Shown: piece after piece, positions 1-6,547 of the stretch
Layout: every line of letters starts with the position of its first letter
Numbering within the stretch: position 1 is the stretch's first letter
Assembly (NCBI GenBank): GCA_023422115.1
Contig: JAEZSA010000076.1
Coordinates: forward strand, 1-14,727
Length of the DNA: 14,727 bases
From: Bacillota bacterium
GTDB lineage: Bacteria > Bacillota_I > Bacilli_A > ML615J-28 > CAG-698
Reading direction: 5' to 3'
Position numbers and translations under genes: made by a program
The notes under the pieces: generated by a model
Database searches by the model: none
Told to the model about the DNA's origin: nothing
What the model saw: only the letters and a program-made list of their open reading frames with translations

Positions 1-1
1 T

Positions 2-967
2 GGGAAATTGCGAGGATATTTATTATATAATCAAAAACTTACTCCAGCTCAATTATACAAAGACAATGTTATGAAAGAATATGCTACTCATTTATTCAAT
101 TTTTTTGATTCGTTAAATGAACCATTGGCTTATTTTGATAGTGCTAATGAACATTATATTCTTACTGATGTAATGAAAAAGACAATAGGAATCAATGAAG
201 CGTTCATTACTTCCGAAGGTTTGATTAACTATATAGTTGAAGAAGATATTGCTAATTACAAAAGAATGCTAAGTCAAAAAGAAGGTAGCAATACATATTA
301 CTATCGTTTAAAAACTATAAATGGAATTGAATGGTTTGAGGAAACAAGAACATTTGAAGGAATGTATGTTTATAATATCATTCACTGGGCAAAATTTTCT
401 CCACGCCAAATGAAATATTTACCAAAAGAAGCATTGGAAAACGAAATAAAAATCAATCAAGATAATAATCATAATTTTGTTTTAGTTTTCATAACCTTAA
501 AGAAGGTTACTGGTTACGCTGAAAAACTAGGAAAAGAGGTTGCCAATGTTCTAGTTGATCGCTATTTTGCCCAACTTCTATCAACAAAAGCAAATCCAAC
601 AAAGGTATATAAGTTATCGAATGTAGATTATTGCTTATTATTTACAGGAATCGCAGATTACGAAAGAATTGTCAGTGAAATTAATAGTAATGTTTCTGAT
701 TTAATGAATATGCAAATTGTCTTTAATGGAAGCAAATATCAAATGAACAATGCTTTGGGAATTGTTAAGAGTGAAAGTGTTGTTAATCCAAGTCCAGAAC
801 GTTTTATTGTTGCTGGTTATGAAGCGTTGTCTTATGCAACAAATCCAGATTATGGCAGACCGTTTAGTATTTATCGGGAAAAGAGAGAAGAACGTCCTAG
901 TTATCAATTTGATAAATATCGTGTAGATATTAATAATGAGTTTTTATATGATAAACGAAAAATTTAA
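2..967 (+). CDS. PAS-like plus degenerate GGDEF-like signalling protein (5' partial)
   Basis: The frame is open to the left edge, so the gene probably begins upstream; the first possible start inside the window is a TTG at 8, with no visible ribosome site. Residues about 25-125 (from that TTG) look like a PAS-type sensor fold. Residues about 150-305 follow the layout of a GGDEF domain: a FVLVFITL strand, a final SIGIA-like strand (NALGIVKSE), then an AGYEALSYA helix and a GRPFSIY end. The GG(D/E)EF signature is replaced by SNVDYCLLF and the early metal-binding Asp is absent, so cyclic-di-GMP synthesis is unlikely. A nucleotide-sensing or structural role is inference. Its end overlaps ispD by 20-32 bases, so the two are probably co-transcribed. 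Upstream membrane or catalytic domains may lie outside the window. Confidence 0.6.
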   Translation, partial: GKLRGYLLYNQKLTPAQLYKDNVMKEYATHLFNFFDSLNEPLAYFDSANEHYILTDVMKKTIGINEAFITSEGLINYIVEEDIANYKRMLSQKEGSNTYYYRLKTINGIEWFEETRTFEGMYVYNIIHWAKFSPRQMKYLPKEALENEIKINQDNNHNFVLVFITLKKVTGYAEKLGKEVANVLVDRYFAQLLSTKANPTKVYKLSNVDYCLLFTGIADYERIVSEINSNVSDLMNMQIVFNGSKYQMNNALGIVKSESVVNPSPERFIVAGYEALSYATNPDYGRPFSIYREKREERPSYQFDKYRVDINNEFLYDKRKI

Positions 968-1637
968 TGCGATTATTTTAATAGCTGGGAGCGGTTCTCG
1001 TTCACAGCTTTCTTATAATAAAAACTTTTATATGATTCATGGAAAACCGATTTTTCGTTATTCACTAGACAAATTTCTAAAAGTACCTCAGTGCAGTAAA
1101 ATCATTCTTGTTTATCGAGAAAACGAGAAAGATTTGGTTGATAGCTACACCTTTGATATTCCTAAAACAAAATTACAATTGGTGGTTGGGGGACAAAATC
1201 GTCAAGATAGTGTTTACAATGGCTTGCTTGCTGCTATTAGCAACTTAGTTTTAATTCATGATGGCGCACGCCCTAATATAAATGAAACAGATATCCATTC
1301 TGTCTATCAAGAATTGATAAAGGGAAATCCTTGTTGCTTGGGTTATAGAGCTCAGGATACAATCAAAGAAGTGAATTCTGAAAAAGTAGAGACATTGGAT
1401 CGTCAAAAATTATATCTTGTACAAACCCCACAGGGGGTTTATCGGAATGATATGATAGAAGCAATTAAAAAAGCGAACGAAGAGCAGATAATTGCTTATG
1501 ATGATTTAAGTCTTTTAGAAAGATATTTCAATGTAAATCCTAAAATTGTTATAGGGAGTCCTTATAATTTGAAAGTGACGACATTAGAAGATATCAAATA
1601 TATTACTAAAATTTTAGGTGGAAATAATGGATTATAG
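936..1637 (+). CDS. ispD: 2-C-methyl-D-erythritol 4-phosphate cytidylyltransferase
   Basis: This cytosolic enzyme of the MEP isoprenoid pathway joins CTP to methylerythritol 4-phosphate to form CDP-ME. Family hallmarks are visible in order: the nucleotide-binding IAGSGSR loop with a following lysine (NKNFY), GGQNRQDSV, HDGARP, the LDRQKLYLVQTPQ segment with the catalytic-type arginine, and NLKVT near the C-terminus. Length (229-233 aa) is normal. The usual AAG and PKQ motifs read IAG and NKN here, a mild divergence. Two in-frame ATGs, at 936 and 948, are possible; neither has a good ribosome site, and the gene starts inside the end of the upstream GGDEF-like gene, so translation may be coupled. 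The stop overlaps the start of ispF, matching the common ispD-ispF pairing. Confidence 0.93.
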   Translation: MSFYMINEKFNAIILIAGSGSRSQLSYNKNFYMIHGKPIFRYSLDKFLKVPQCSKIILVYRENEKDLVDSYTFDIPKTKLQLVVGGQNRQDSVYNGLLAAISNLVLIHDGARPNINETDIHSVYQELIKGNPCCLGYRAQDTIKEVNSEKVETLDRQKLYLVQTPQGVYRNDMIEAIKKANEEQIIAYDDLSLLERYFNVNPKIVIGSPYNLKVTTLEDIKYITKILGGNNGL

Positions 1638-2124
1638 AATAGGGCATGCATACGATATTCATCGTTTAGAAAATAATCGAAAATTGATTTTAGGGGGGGT
1701 TGAAATAGCTTATCCCAAAGGATTATTAGGTCACTCTGATGCAGATTGCTTATTACATGCGGTTACAGAAGCGATTATCGGGGCTTTAGGATTGGGTGAT
1801 TTAGGAACTCATTTTCCTGAAAGTGATTCTCAATATAAAGATAAGCCATCAAGTTACTTTGTGAGGGAAGCAAGGAAGATGTTACAGGCTAATAATTATT
1901 CTTTTGTTAATTTAGATGCTACTGTTTTTATAGAAGAACCAATGCTACGACCTTATGTTTTAGCCATGAAAAAAAATATTGCTACTTTACTAAATGTTGA
2001 TGAGTCACAAATCAATATTAAAGCAACCAGAGGAGAAAAAATTGGGTGTATTGGTCGCAGTGAAGGGATAGCTGCTGAAGCAGTTGTTTTAATTGCAAAG
2101 AAAAAGGAATTTAAAAAACTTTAG
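1627..2124 (+). CDS. ispF: 2-C-methyl-D-erythritol 2,4-cyclodiphosphate synthase
   Basis: This enzyme cyclises CDP-ME 2-phosphate to MEcPP with loss of CMP, two steps after IspD in the MEP pathway; family members act as trimers with zinc. The zinc ligands are visible as Asp10, His12 and His44 (DIH and the LLHAVTEAI segment). The GHSDAD loop, GDLGTHFP, and the C-terminal KATRGEKIG and GRSEGIAAEA motifs are intact. Length is 165 aa, close to the family norm. The ATG at 1627 is preferred because AGGTGG lies 5 bases upstream; a GTG at 1618 would add three residues but sits inside that ribosome site. It overlaps ispD by 11 bases and is followed directly by a terminator, so it ends the transcription unit. 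Confidence 0.95.
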   Translation: MDYRIGHAYDIHRLENNRKLILGGVEIAYPKGLLGHSDADCLLHAVTEAIIGALGLGDLGTHFPESDSQYKDKPSSYFVREARKMLQANNYSFVNLDATVFIEEPMLRPYVLAMKKNIATLLNVDESQINIKATRGEKIGCIGRSEGIAAEAVVLIAKKKEFKKL

Positions 2125-2142
2125 GGCGTATGCCCTTTTTTT
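2123..2142 (+). terminator. Intrinsic terminator after ispF
   Basis: A short stem AGGGC/GCCCT with loop GTAT is followed by a run of T. It begins within the ispF stop codon and closes the ispD-ispF unit. Confidence 0.8.
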
Positions 2143-2160
2143 GTTTCCTTTGCATATTAC

Positions 2161-2189
2161 TTTACAATTTTACGAAAAATGAGTATAAT
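2161..2189 (+). promoter_or_regulatory. Promoter for the nfu operon
   Basis: TTTACA at 2161-2166 and a perfect TATAAT at 2184-2189 are separated by 17 bases. The nfu ATG follows 26 bases later with an AGAAAGGAAA ribosome site. This is a strong vegetative-type promoter. Confidence 0.8.
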
Positions 2190-2215
2190 ATAATAGATTT
2201 AGAAAGGAAAATAAT

Positions 2216-2455
2216 ATGAATAAAGTAGAAATAGAAAACAAAGTCAAAACCATTTTAGATAAAATTAGACCTTATTTACAACGCGATGGTGGCGATGTCG
2301 AATTAATTAAAATTGAAAATGGAATCGTATATGTAAAGATGATGGGGGCATGCGTAGGATGCTCTAGTATTGATACTACATTAAAAGAAGGTATCGAAGC
2401 ATTTTTACTTGAAGAAGTGCCAGGAATTATCGGCGTAGAAAACATCGAAAACTAA
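2216..2455 (+). CDS. NifU C-terminal-like Fe-S cluster carrier (Nfu type)
   Basis: This 79-residue protein is a stand-alone NifU C-terminal (Nfu) domain. Such proteins bind a [4Fe-4S] cluster between two subunits and pass it to client enzymes. The CxxC pair is seen as Cys46 and Cys49 in GACVGCSS, and the N-terminal helix carries the family PYLQRDGGDVEL signature. There is no A-type N-terminal domain as in enterobacterial NfuA, which is usual for Bacillota. The start at 2216 has a clear AGAAAGGAAA site and its own promoter. It leads a three-gene run ending in a radical SAM protein, which itself needs Fe-S clusters; delivery of clusters to that partner is a reasonable inference but not shown. 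Confidence 0.93.
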   Translation: MNKVEIENKVKTILDKIRPYLQRDGGDVELIKIENGIVYVKMMGACVGCSSIDTTLKEGIEAFLLEEVPGIIGVENIEN

Positions 2456-2471
2456 GAAAGAAAGCAAAAAA

Positions 2472-2882
2472 ATGGATAAAGTTAAATTTGGTAAGACATT
2501 TTATAATGTGTGTTTAATTCTTTGTGTGGTTATATTATTAGCTGCATTTTTGTTGTTTAAGACAAAAGATGCTTCAGGAAATATATTGCCTGAAGAAGAT
2601 CTAATTCAAACTTGGATATATCGATATTTGGTTTCCTTTTACATGTTTACGTTCTTAATACCTCTAGCTTCGCTTGTAAGAGAATATACTAGTGGAGTAT
2701 ATGTAGCCAAAAAAATGATAATAAAGGTAATTATTGGAATAGCTGCTCTTGCTGTTGGAACGAGTTTAATTTTTGTTTTATGGAATTTACGTACTGCACA
2801 ATTGTGTATGTTAGGAGCAATGCTTAGCGCTGTATATATTTTGGCTCCATCTTCAAAAACATCAATGCAAGTAAAAAAATAA
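2472..2882 (+). CDS. Small four-helix integral membrane protein of unknown function
   Basis: I do not recognise this 136-residue protein. Hydrophobic segments at about 11-30, 49-66, 83-103 and 109-126 suggest four membrane helices, with a short acidic loop after the first (residues about 31-45, including PEED) and basic residues near the termini and between helices 2 and 3. No catalytic motif, metal-binding cysteines or signal cleavage site is visible. The start has only a weak purine-rich ribosome site (GAAAGAAAG). It sits 16 bases after the Nfu gene and 2 bases before the radical SAM gene, so the three are almost certainly one transcript. The function is unknown. Confidence 0.75.
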   Translation: MDKVKFGKTFYNVCLILCVVILLAAFLLFKTKDASGNILPEEDLIQTWIYRYLVSFYMFTFLIPLASLVREYTSGVYVAKKMIIKVIIGIAALAVGTSLIFVLWNLRTAQLCMLGAMLSAVYILAPSSKTSMQVKK

Positions 2883-2884
2883 AT

Positions 2885-3721
2885 ATGAAAAAGCAATTTA
2901 AAAAAATATATATTGAAATATCTAATATTTGTAATTTGAAATGCCCGTTTTGTTCCCAAACCGATAGAGAAAAAACAATCATGAGTGCTCAAAAGTTTAA
3001 CGACGTGATAAAACAAAGCAAAGAATATAGTGATTATATCTATCTCCATGTGAAGGGAGAGCCATTGGTTCATCCTCAATTTATGGAGATTTTATCTATA
3101 GCAGAAGTAAATAATATAAAAATTAATATCACAACCAATGGAATTTTAATTCGCGAAGTAGAAGAGATTTTATTTCGAAGTAAAGCAATTCATCAAATTA
3201 ACATTTCTCTTCATTCCTTGGTGTGCTTAAATGACAAACAAAAAGAAAATTATCTGAACAATATTTATCACTTTATTGAACAAGTTTCCAAACAAAAAAA
3301 CTTTTTTGTTTCATTAAGACTTTGGATTAAAAATGATAACCTAAATGCATATATTTTAAATTACTTAGAAAACAAATTAAATAAAAAAATTATCATCAGT
3401 AAGAAGAGTATTATTGATCAGGTTTATATTTCTTGTGATGAGGAATTTGCTTGGCCAAACCTATCTTCTTCTTTTGTCTCTCACGTGGGAAGTTGTTTGG
3501 GAACACGCGATCAAATTGCTATTTTAGCTAATGGAGATGTTGTTCCTTGTTGCTTAGATGCAGAAGGGATGATTAAGTTCGGAAATATCTTTGAAGAGAG
3601 TCTTACCATAATCTTAAATAAGCCACGGTTTTTGGAAATGAAAAAAGGATTTGAAAATAGAAAAGTTTTGGAGGAGCTTTGCCAGAAGTGTACCTATCGT
3701 CTTCGCTTTGAAAAAAATTGA
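2885..3721 (+). CDS. Radical SAM protein with SPASM-like C-terminal cysteines
   Basis: The N-terminus carries the radical SAM signature CNLKCPFC (Cys16, Cys20, Cys23), which holds the [4Fe-4S] cluster that cleaves S-adenosylmethionine. HVKGEPLVHP and NITTNG match the glycine-rich SAM-binding and barrel strands of the family. The C-terminal part has Cys204, then ANGDVVPCC (Cys222, Cys223), then CQKC (Cys266, Cys269), the pattern of a SPASM or related auxiliary-cluster domain found in peptide- and enzyme-modifying members. Length (278 aa) is short, so the domain may be reduced. The ATG is 2 bases past the preceding stop with no strong ribosome site, suggesting translational coupling. No precursor peptide gene is visible next to it, so the substrate is unknown. 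Confidence 0.88.
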   Translation: MKKQFKKIYIEISNICNLKCPFCSQTDREKTIMSAQKFNDVIKQSKEYSDYIYLHVKGEPLVHPQFMEILSIAEVNNIKINITTNGILIREVEEILFRSKAIHQINISLHSLVCLNDKQKENYLNNIYHFIEQVSKQKNFFVSLRLWIKNDNLNAYILNYLENKLNKKIIISKKSIIDQVYISCDEEFAWPNLSSSFVSHVGSCLGTRDQIAILANGDVVPCCLDAEGMIKFGNIFEESLTIILNKPRFLEMKKGFENRKVLEELCQKCTYRLRFEKN

Positions 3722-3722
3722 C

Positions 3723-3751
3723 TTTTCAAAGAAAATCTTTTATGCTATAAT
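3723..3751 (+). promoter_or_regulatory. Extended -10 promoter for the S1 gene and pgi
   Basis: TGCTATAAT (TATAAT at 3746-3751 with TG one base upstream) is an extended -10. The best -35 at 17 bases is a weak TTTTCA at 3723-3728; a better TTGACT at 3718 is 22 bases away, too far. Gene start 3777 follows closely. Confidence 0.65.
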
Positions 3752-3776
3752 ACAATTAGGATAAAAGGTGAGCAAA

Positions 3777-4112
3777 ATGATTAAAAAAGGAGAAATAGTT
3801 TACGGCAAAATAACGAACATTTTAGGCTATGGTGCTTTTGTTATGGTTGAAGATTATGATGGATTGATTCATATCTCTGAATTTTCAGACAACTTTGTAC
3901 GAAGCATCAATGATTATGTGACCATAGGTCAACAAGTGAAACTAAAGGTTTTAGAAGTTGATGAAGAAGAGAAAAAATTGAGACTTAGTTATAAAGCATT
4001 GAATAAATCGCGAGGAGTGAAGGGAGAGATTCCTAAATATACCATTGGCTTTTCTTCATTGGAGAAAGTAATGCCAGAATTTATATCGGAGCAATTTAGG
4101 AAAAACGAATAG
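3777..4112 (+). CDS. Single S1-domain RNA-binding protein (YugI/CvfD-like)
   Basis: Residues about 3-72 form one S1 OB-fold: the G-E-I-V-Y-G-K-I-T-N-I start, YGAFVMVEDYDGLIHISEFS, then VTIGQQVKLKVLEVDEEEKKLRLSYKA. About 40 residues follow with no recognised domain. The size (111 aa) and layout match the Bacillota YugI/general stress protein 13/CvfD group, which associates with ribosomes or acts post-transcriptionally in characterised members; an equivalent role here is inference. The ATG at 3777 is preferred over a GTG at 3768 because the AAAGGTG ribosome site (3764-3770) would overlap the GTG. The pgi start lies 1 base after its stop, so the two are translated from one message. Confidence 0.85.
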   Translation: MIKKGEIVYGKITNILGYGAFVMVEDYDGLIHISEFSDNFVRSINDYVTIGQQVKLKVLEVDEEEKKLRLSYKALNKSRGVKGEIPKYTIGFSSLEKVMPEFISEQFRKNE

Positions 4113-4113
4113 T

Positions 4114-5406
4114 ATGAGTATTTTAAAGATTGATTACACAAATGTACTAAATTTTATTAGTGAAGAAAAAATTAATGAGTATAAAGAAGATGCTTTGTTT
4201 GCATTAGACAAATTAGTAAATAAAACAGGGATTGGAAATGACTATGTAGGTTGGGTTGACTGGCCTGTTTTAATAAGTCCAAGAGAAATTGAAGATATTC
4301 GAGAAGCAGCAGAAACCATTAGAGAACAAAGTGAATGCTTATTGGTTATTGGCATTGGAGGTTCTTATTTAGGAGCCAAAGCAGTAATCTCTATGTTAGA
4401 TCAGTATTATCCTAAAAAGAAAGGATTAGAAATTTTGTTTTCAGGCCACACCCTTTCTGCGACTTATACAGCAGAACTTTTGGAATATCTCCAACATCGT
4501 GATTTTTCAATTAATGTTATTTCCAAATCAGGAACAACAACAGAACCAGCTATTGCTTTTCGGTTAGCTAAAGAGCTATTAGAAAAGAAATATGGTGAGG
4601 AAGCAAATAAGCGAATTTTTGTTACAACAACAGAAGATAATAGTGTTTTACACAGCATCGCAAAAACAAGTGGATATCATGAATTTTTTATTCCTAAAGA
4701 TATCGGTGGTCGCTATTCAGTTTTAACATCAGTAGGATTATTACCAATTGCTTGTGCAGGGTATGATATCTACGAGATTTTAAAAGGAGCAATGGATGCA
4801 CGCCAAGTTTATAGTCATGCCCTTTTTTGGGATAATGACGCTTTGTTATATGCAACAATTAGAAATATTCTATATAAGAATGGGAAAGATATTGAACTTT
4901 TAGTTTCACACGAGCCAAAATTAAAATATTTTGCTGAGTGGTGGAAACAATTATATGGAGAAAGTGAAGGAAAAGAACACAAAGGTTTGTTTCCAGCTAG
5001 TGCCATTTATTCCACTGATCTTCACTCTTTGGGACAATATGTTCAAGATGGTCAAAGAAAATTATTTGAAACAGTCATAAATATTGTTCAACCAGAAAAA
5101 AACACGGTTTTAACTCGCGATAATAATAACTATGACGGACTAAATTTTATCGCTAATCAATCTCTAGATTATATTGCAAAGAAAGCGATGGAAGGAACCA
5201 TCCAAGCTCATGTTGAGGGAGGAGTTCCTAACATAATCGTTAATCTAGATAAAATCGATCAGTATGATATAGGGTTCTTATTATATTTCTTTATGTTTGC
5301 TTGTGGAATTAGTGGATATTTACTAGGTGTTAATCCTTTCAATCAAGAAGGGGTAGAAGCATATAAAAAGAAGATGTTTGAATTATTAGGAAAACCAGGA
5401 TATTAA
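4114..5406 (+). CDS. pgi: Glucose-6-phosphate isomerase
   Basis: This cytosolic glycolytic enzyme interconverts glucose 6-phosphate and fructose 6-phosphate. Diagnostic segments are present: GIGGSYLGAKA, the phosphate-binding VISKSGTTTEPA loop, GGRYSVLT, YGESEGKE with the catalytic-type glutamate (residues 281-288), DLHSLGQYVQDG with His304, HVEGGVPN, and the C-terminal EAYKKKMF with Lys418. Length is 430 aa, typical of the short Bacillota form. The ATG lies 1 base after the S1-domain gene stop, with an AGGAAAAACG ribosome site inside that gene, so expression is likely coupled to it. A terminator follows 2 bases after the stop. Confidence 0.97.
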   Translation: MSILKIDYTNVLNFISEEKINEYKEDALFALDKLVNKTGIGNDYVGWVDWPVLISPREIEDIREAAETIREQSECLLVIGIGGSYLGAKAVISMLDQYYPKKKGLEILFSGHTLSATYTAELLEYLQHRDFSINVISKSGTTTEPAIAFRLAKELLEKKYGEEANKRIFVTTTEDNSVLHSIAKTSGYHEFFIPKDIGGRYSVLTSVGLLPIACAGYDIYEILKGAMDARQVYSHALFWDNDALLYATIRNILYKNGKDIELLVSHEPKLKYFAEWWKQLYGESEGKEHKGLFPASAIYSTDLHSLGQYVQDGQRKLFETVINIVQPEKNTVLTRDNNNYDGLNFIANQSLDYIAKKAMEGTIQAHVEGGVPNIIVNLDKIDQYDIGFLLYFFMFACGISGYLLGVNPFNQEGVEAYKKKMFELLGKPGY

Positions 5407-5430
5407 AAAGCGAAGTGATTCGCTTTTTTT
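5405..5430 (+). terminator. Intrinsic terminator after pgi
   Basis: A stem AAAAAGCGAA/TTCGCTTTTT with loop GTGA runs directly into a T tract. It closes the S1-pgi unit. Confidence 0.9.
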
Positions 5431-5450
5431 AAGGAATAATTAAGTTTTAA

Positions 5451-5459
5451 TGTTATAAT
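5451..5459 (+). promoter_or_regulatory. Possible second upstream promoter (extended -10 only)
   Basis: TGTTATAAT gives an extended -10 with a perfect TATAAT, but no acceptable -35 lies 16-18 bases upstream. It could give a longer transcript of the TetR gene. Confidence 0.3.
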
Positions 5460-5480
5460 AGAATGTGTAACCCAATTTTT

Positions 5481-5510
5481 AAAAATATAAAAAAATACAA
5501 AAAAATACAA
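5481..5510 (+). repeat. Three 10-bp tandem A-tract units (curved DNA or UP element)
   Basis: Three consecutive 10-base units read AAAAATATAA, AAAAATACAA and AAAAATACAA. A-tracts recur once per helical turn, a pattern that bends DNA. The array ends 8 bases before the TTGACA box of the TetR gene, where alpha-subunit UP elements normally lie. Confidence 0.75.
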
Positions 5511-5518
5511 AATGATTA

Positions 5519-5547
5519 TTGACAATTTTAAGAAATTGTGATAATAT
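5519..5547 (+). promoter_or_regulatory. Promoter of the TetR-family gene
   Basis: A perfect -35 TTGACA at 5519-5524 is followed at 17 bases by TAATAT (5542-5547); TATAAT at 5547-5552 is too distant (22 bases) and an extended TGTGATAAT at 5537-5545 gives 15. The exact -10 is uncertain, but a promoter here is likely. Confidence 0.65.
5522..5539 (+). promoter_or_regulatory. Palindromic operator candidate in the TetR promoter
   Basis: A perfect inverted repeat, ACAATTT-TAAG-AAATTGT, overlaps the end of the -35 and fills the spacer. A dimeric repressor bound here would block RNA polymerase. It is the natural candidate site for autoregulation by the adjacent TetR protein, which is inference. Confidence 0.5.
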
Positions 5548-5606
5548 ATAATAGTAACAGTGTAATTGAATGGAGTAATCCTATTTTATCGAAAAGGAGG
5601 AGCAAA

Positions 5607-6215
5607 ATGCCAACAAGAACATTTACAAACTTGCCTAAAGAAAAAAGGGTAAGGATTTTGCGTGCCGCAAAAAAAGAATTTTCTAGAGTTCCTTTAGAAA
5701 AAGCTGTTATCGCTAATATTGTAAAAGATGCCGATATCCCGAGAGGTAGTTTTTATCAATACTTTGAAAACATTGATGATTTATTCATATACTTAATCAA
5801 TTATATGTATGGTATCGATCAAAAGAGATTTGGTAAGTACGTAGAAGAAAAAAATGGAGACGTTTATGAAGCTTTAAAGTTAAGGTTTTCTAAGGAAATC
5901 GATAAGTTGACCAGTGAAGAAAATCGTCAATTTAGAATTAATGTCTTTTCAACATTATTTAATGATTCTAAGAAATCCAGAATGCATCCCGACATGATGG
6001 AAAAGCAGAATCCTGTTGGAATTATTAATTTTCCTGAAGCACAACAAAAATCTAAATCGGCAAATGGTTTCGCAGAAATCATTAAAATGATTGGATTCTT
6101 CTGTTTGCAAAAATATTTAGCAAATCAAGCTAGTGAAAAAGAAATTAAATCATATTATAATAATTGCATTGACTTTGTTAAAATGGGATTTAATGGACCT
6201 AAAGCTGCCTTTTAA
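5607..6215 (+). CDS. TetR/AcrR-family transcriptional regulator
   Basis: The N-terminal ~60 residues form a TetR helix-turn-helix: ILRAAKKEFSR, then ANIVKDADIPRGSFYQYFENIDDLF, which is the recognition helix region of the family. The remaining ~140 residues are the helical ligand-binding and dimerisation part, which is too variable to name a ligand. Length (202 aa) is typical. The ATG at 5607 is chosen because a strong AAAGGAGG site (5593-5600) precedes it; an upstream in-frame GTG at 5538 lies inside the promoter and can be ignored. The gene stands alone between two terminators, so it may act on itself, on the neighbouring B12 transporter operon, or elsewhere. A palindrome in its own promoter supports autorepression. 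Confidence 0.9.
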   Translation: MPTRTFTNLPKEKRVRILRAAKKEFSRVPLEKAVIANIVKDADIPRGSFYQYFENIDDLFIYLINYMYGIDQKRFGKYVEEKNGDVYEALKLRFSKEIDKLTSEENRQFRINVFSTLFNDSKKSRMHPDMMEKQNPVGIINFPEAQQKSKSANGFAEIIKMIGFFCLQKYLANQASEKEIKSYYNNCIDFVKMGFNGPKAAF

Positions 6216-6228
6216 AAGCAGCTTTTTT
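6201..6228 (+). terminator. Intrinsic terminator after the TetR gene
   Basis: AAAGCTGC pairs with GCAGCTTT around an AT-rich loop and is followed by six T. The 5' arm lies in the last codons of the TetR gene. Confidence 0.85.
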
Positions 6229-6237
6229 ATTTTTCTG

Positions 6238-6266
6238 TGGTAAAAGTTATTTTTATATGATAAAAT
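6238..6266 (+). promoter_or_regulatory. Probable promoter for the cobalamin riboswitch operon
   Basis: An extended -10, TGATAAAAT (TAAAAT at 6261-6266), lies about 16 bases before the riboswitch begins. The -35 candidate 17 bases upstream (TGGTAA) is poor, so recognition would rest on the TG extension. Confidence 0.45.
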
Positions 6267-6281
6267 ATAAGTGTAAAAAAA

Positions 6282-6499
6282 ATATAGCTGCTGGTTGCAT
6301 TTTATGCATTAATAGGGAATATGGTGAAAAACCATGACAGCCCCCGCTACTGTAAGAGAAGAGTACCAATCAATGATAAAGTCACCATATATTGGGAAGA
6401 CGAGATTGTGTACGATGACTCTCGAGTCAGGAGACCTGCCAACAGTGATGAAGGAACTCGTTTCGGTGGGAAATGACGGTTGACTGGCAATTGCTATAT
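6282..6499 (+). ncRNA. Cobalamin (B12) riboswitch
   Basis: The aptamer core is unmistakable: AGGGAATATGGTGAAA, then the conserved GACAGCCCCCGCTACTGTAA at 6336-6355, the TGGGAAGAC element, and a B12 box GAGTCAGGAGACCTGCC at 6424-6440. ATATAGC (6282-6288) pairs with GCTATAT (6493-6499) to close the P1 helix. The terminator starting at 6498 shares two bases with P1. ACGGT at 6476-6480 can pair with ACCGT at 6504-6508, which would break the terminator and could be the antiterminator. The arrangement indicates transcriptional shut-off of the downstream ECF transporter when B12 binds; the switching pairings are inference. Confidence 0.95.
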
Positions 6500-6524
6500 A
6501 TCTACCGTTAGGTAGATATTTTTT
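6498..6524 (+). terminator. Riboswitch-controlled terminator
   Basis: ATATCTACC/GGTAGATAT with loop GTTA is a 9-bp stem running into six T. Placed between the aptamer and the transporter genes, it is the expression platform of the B12 riboswitch. Confidence 0.9.
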
Positions 6525-6547
6525 ATTTTAGAAGGGAGGCAATATTG

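Noticed and set aside
936..1100. IspD as a broken gene because AAG and PKQ motifs are altered
   Set aside because: All other motifs, including the key Lys and Arg positions, are intact and the length is normal, so it is a divergent but complete enzyme.
2639..3079. Minus-strand open frame of 146 codons, and other minus-strand frames across the window
   Set aside because: They are mirror images of well-supported + strand genes, with no family features or ribosome sites.
3706..3731. Terminator after the radical SAM gene
   Set aside because: The stem is AT-rich (two G-C pairs) with a long loop and no immediate T run, so I list it only as an observation.
5538..5606. Upstream GTG start extending the TetR protein by 23 residues
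   Set aside because: It lies within the promoter spacer, and a strong AAAGGAGG site points to the ATG at 5607.
6251..6265. Inverted repeat TTTTAT/ATAAAA at the riboswitch operon promoter as a TetR site
   Set aside because: It does not resemble the palindrome in the TetR promoter and is expected by chance in such AT-rich DNA.
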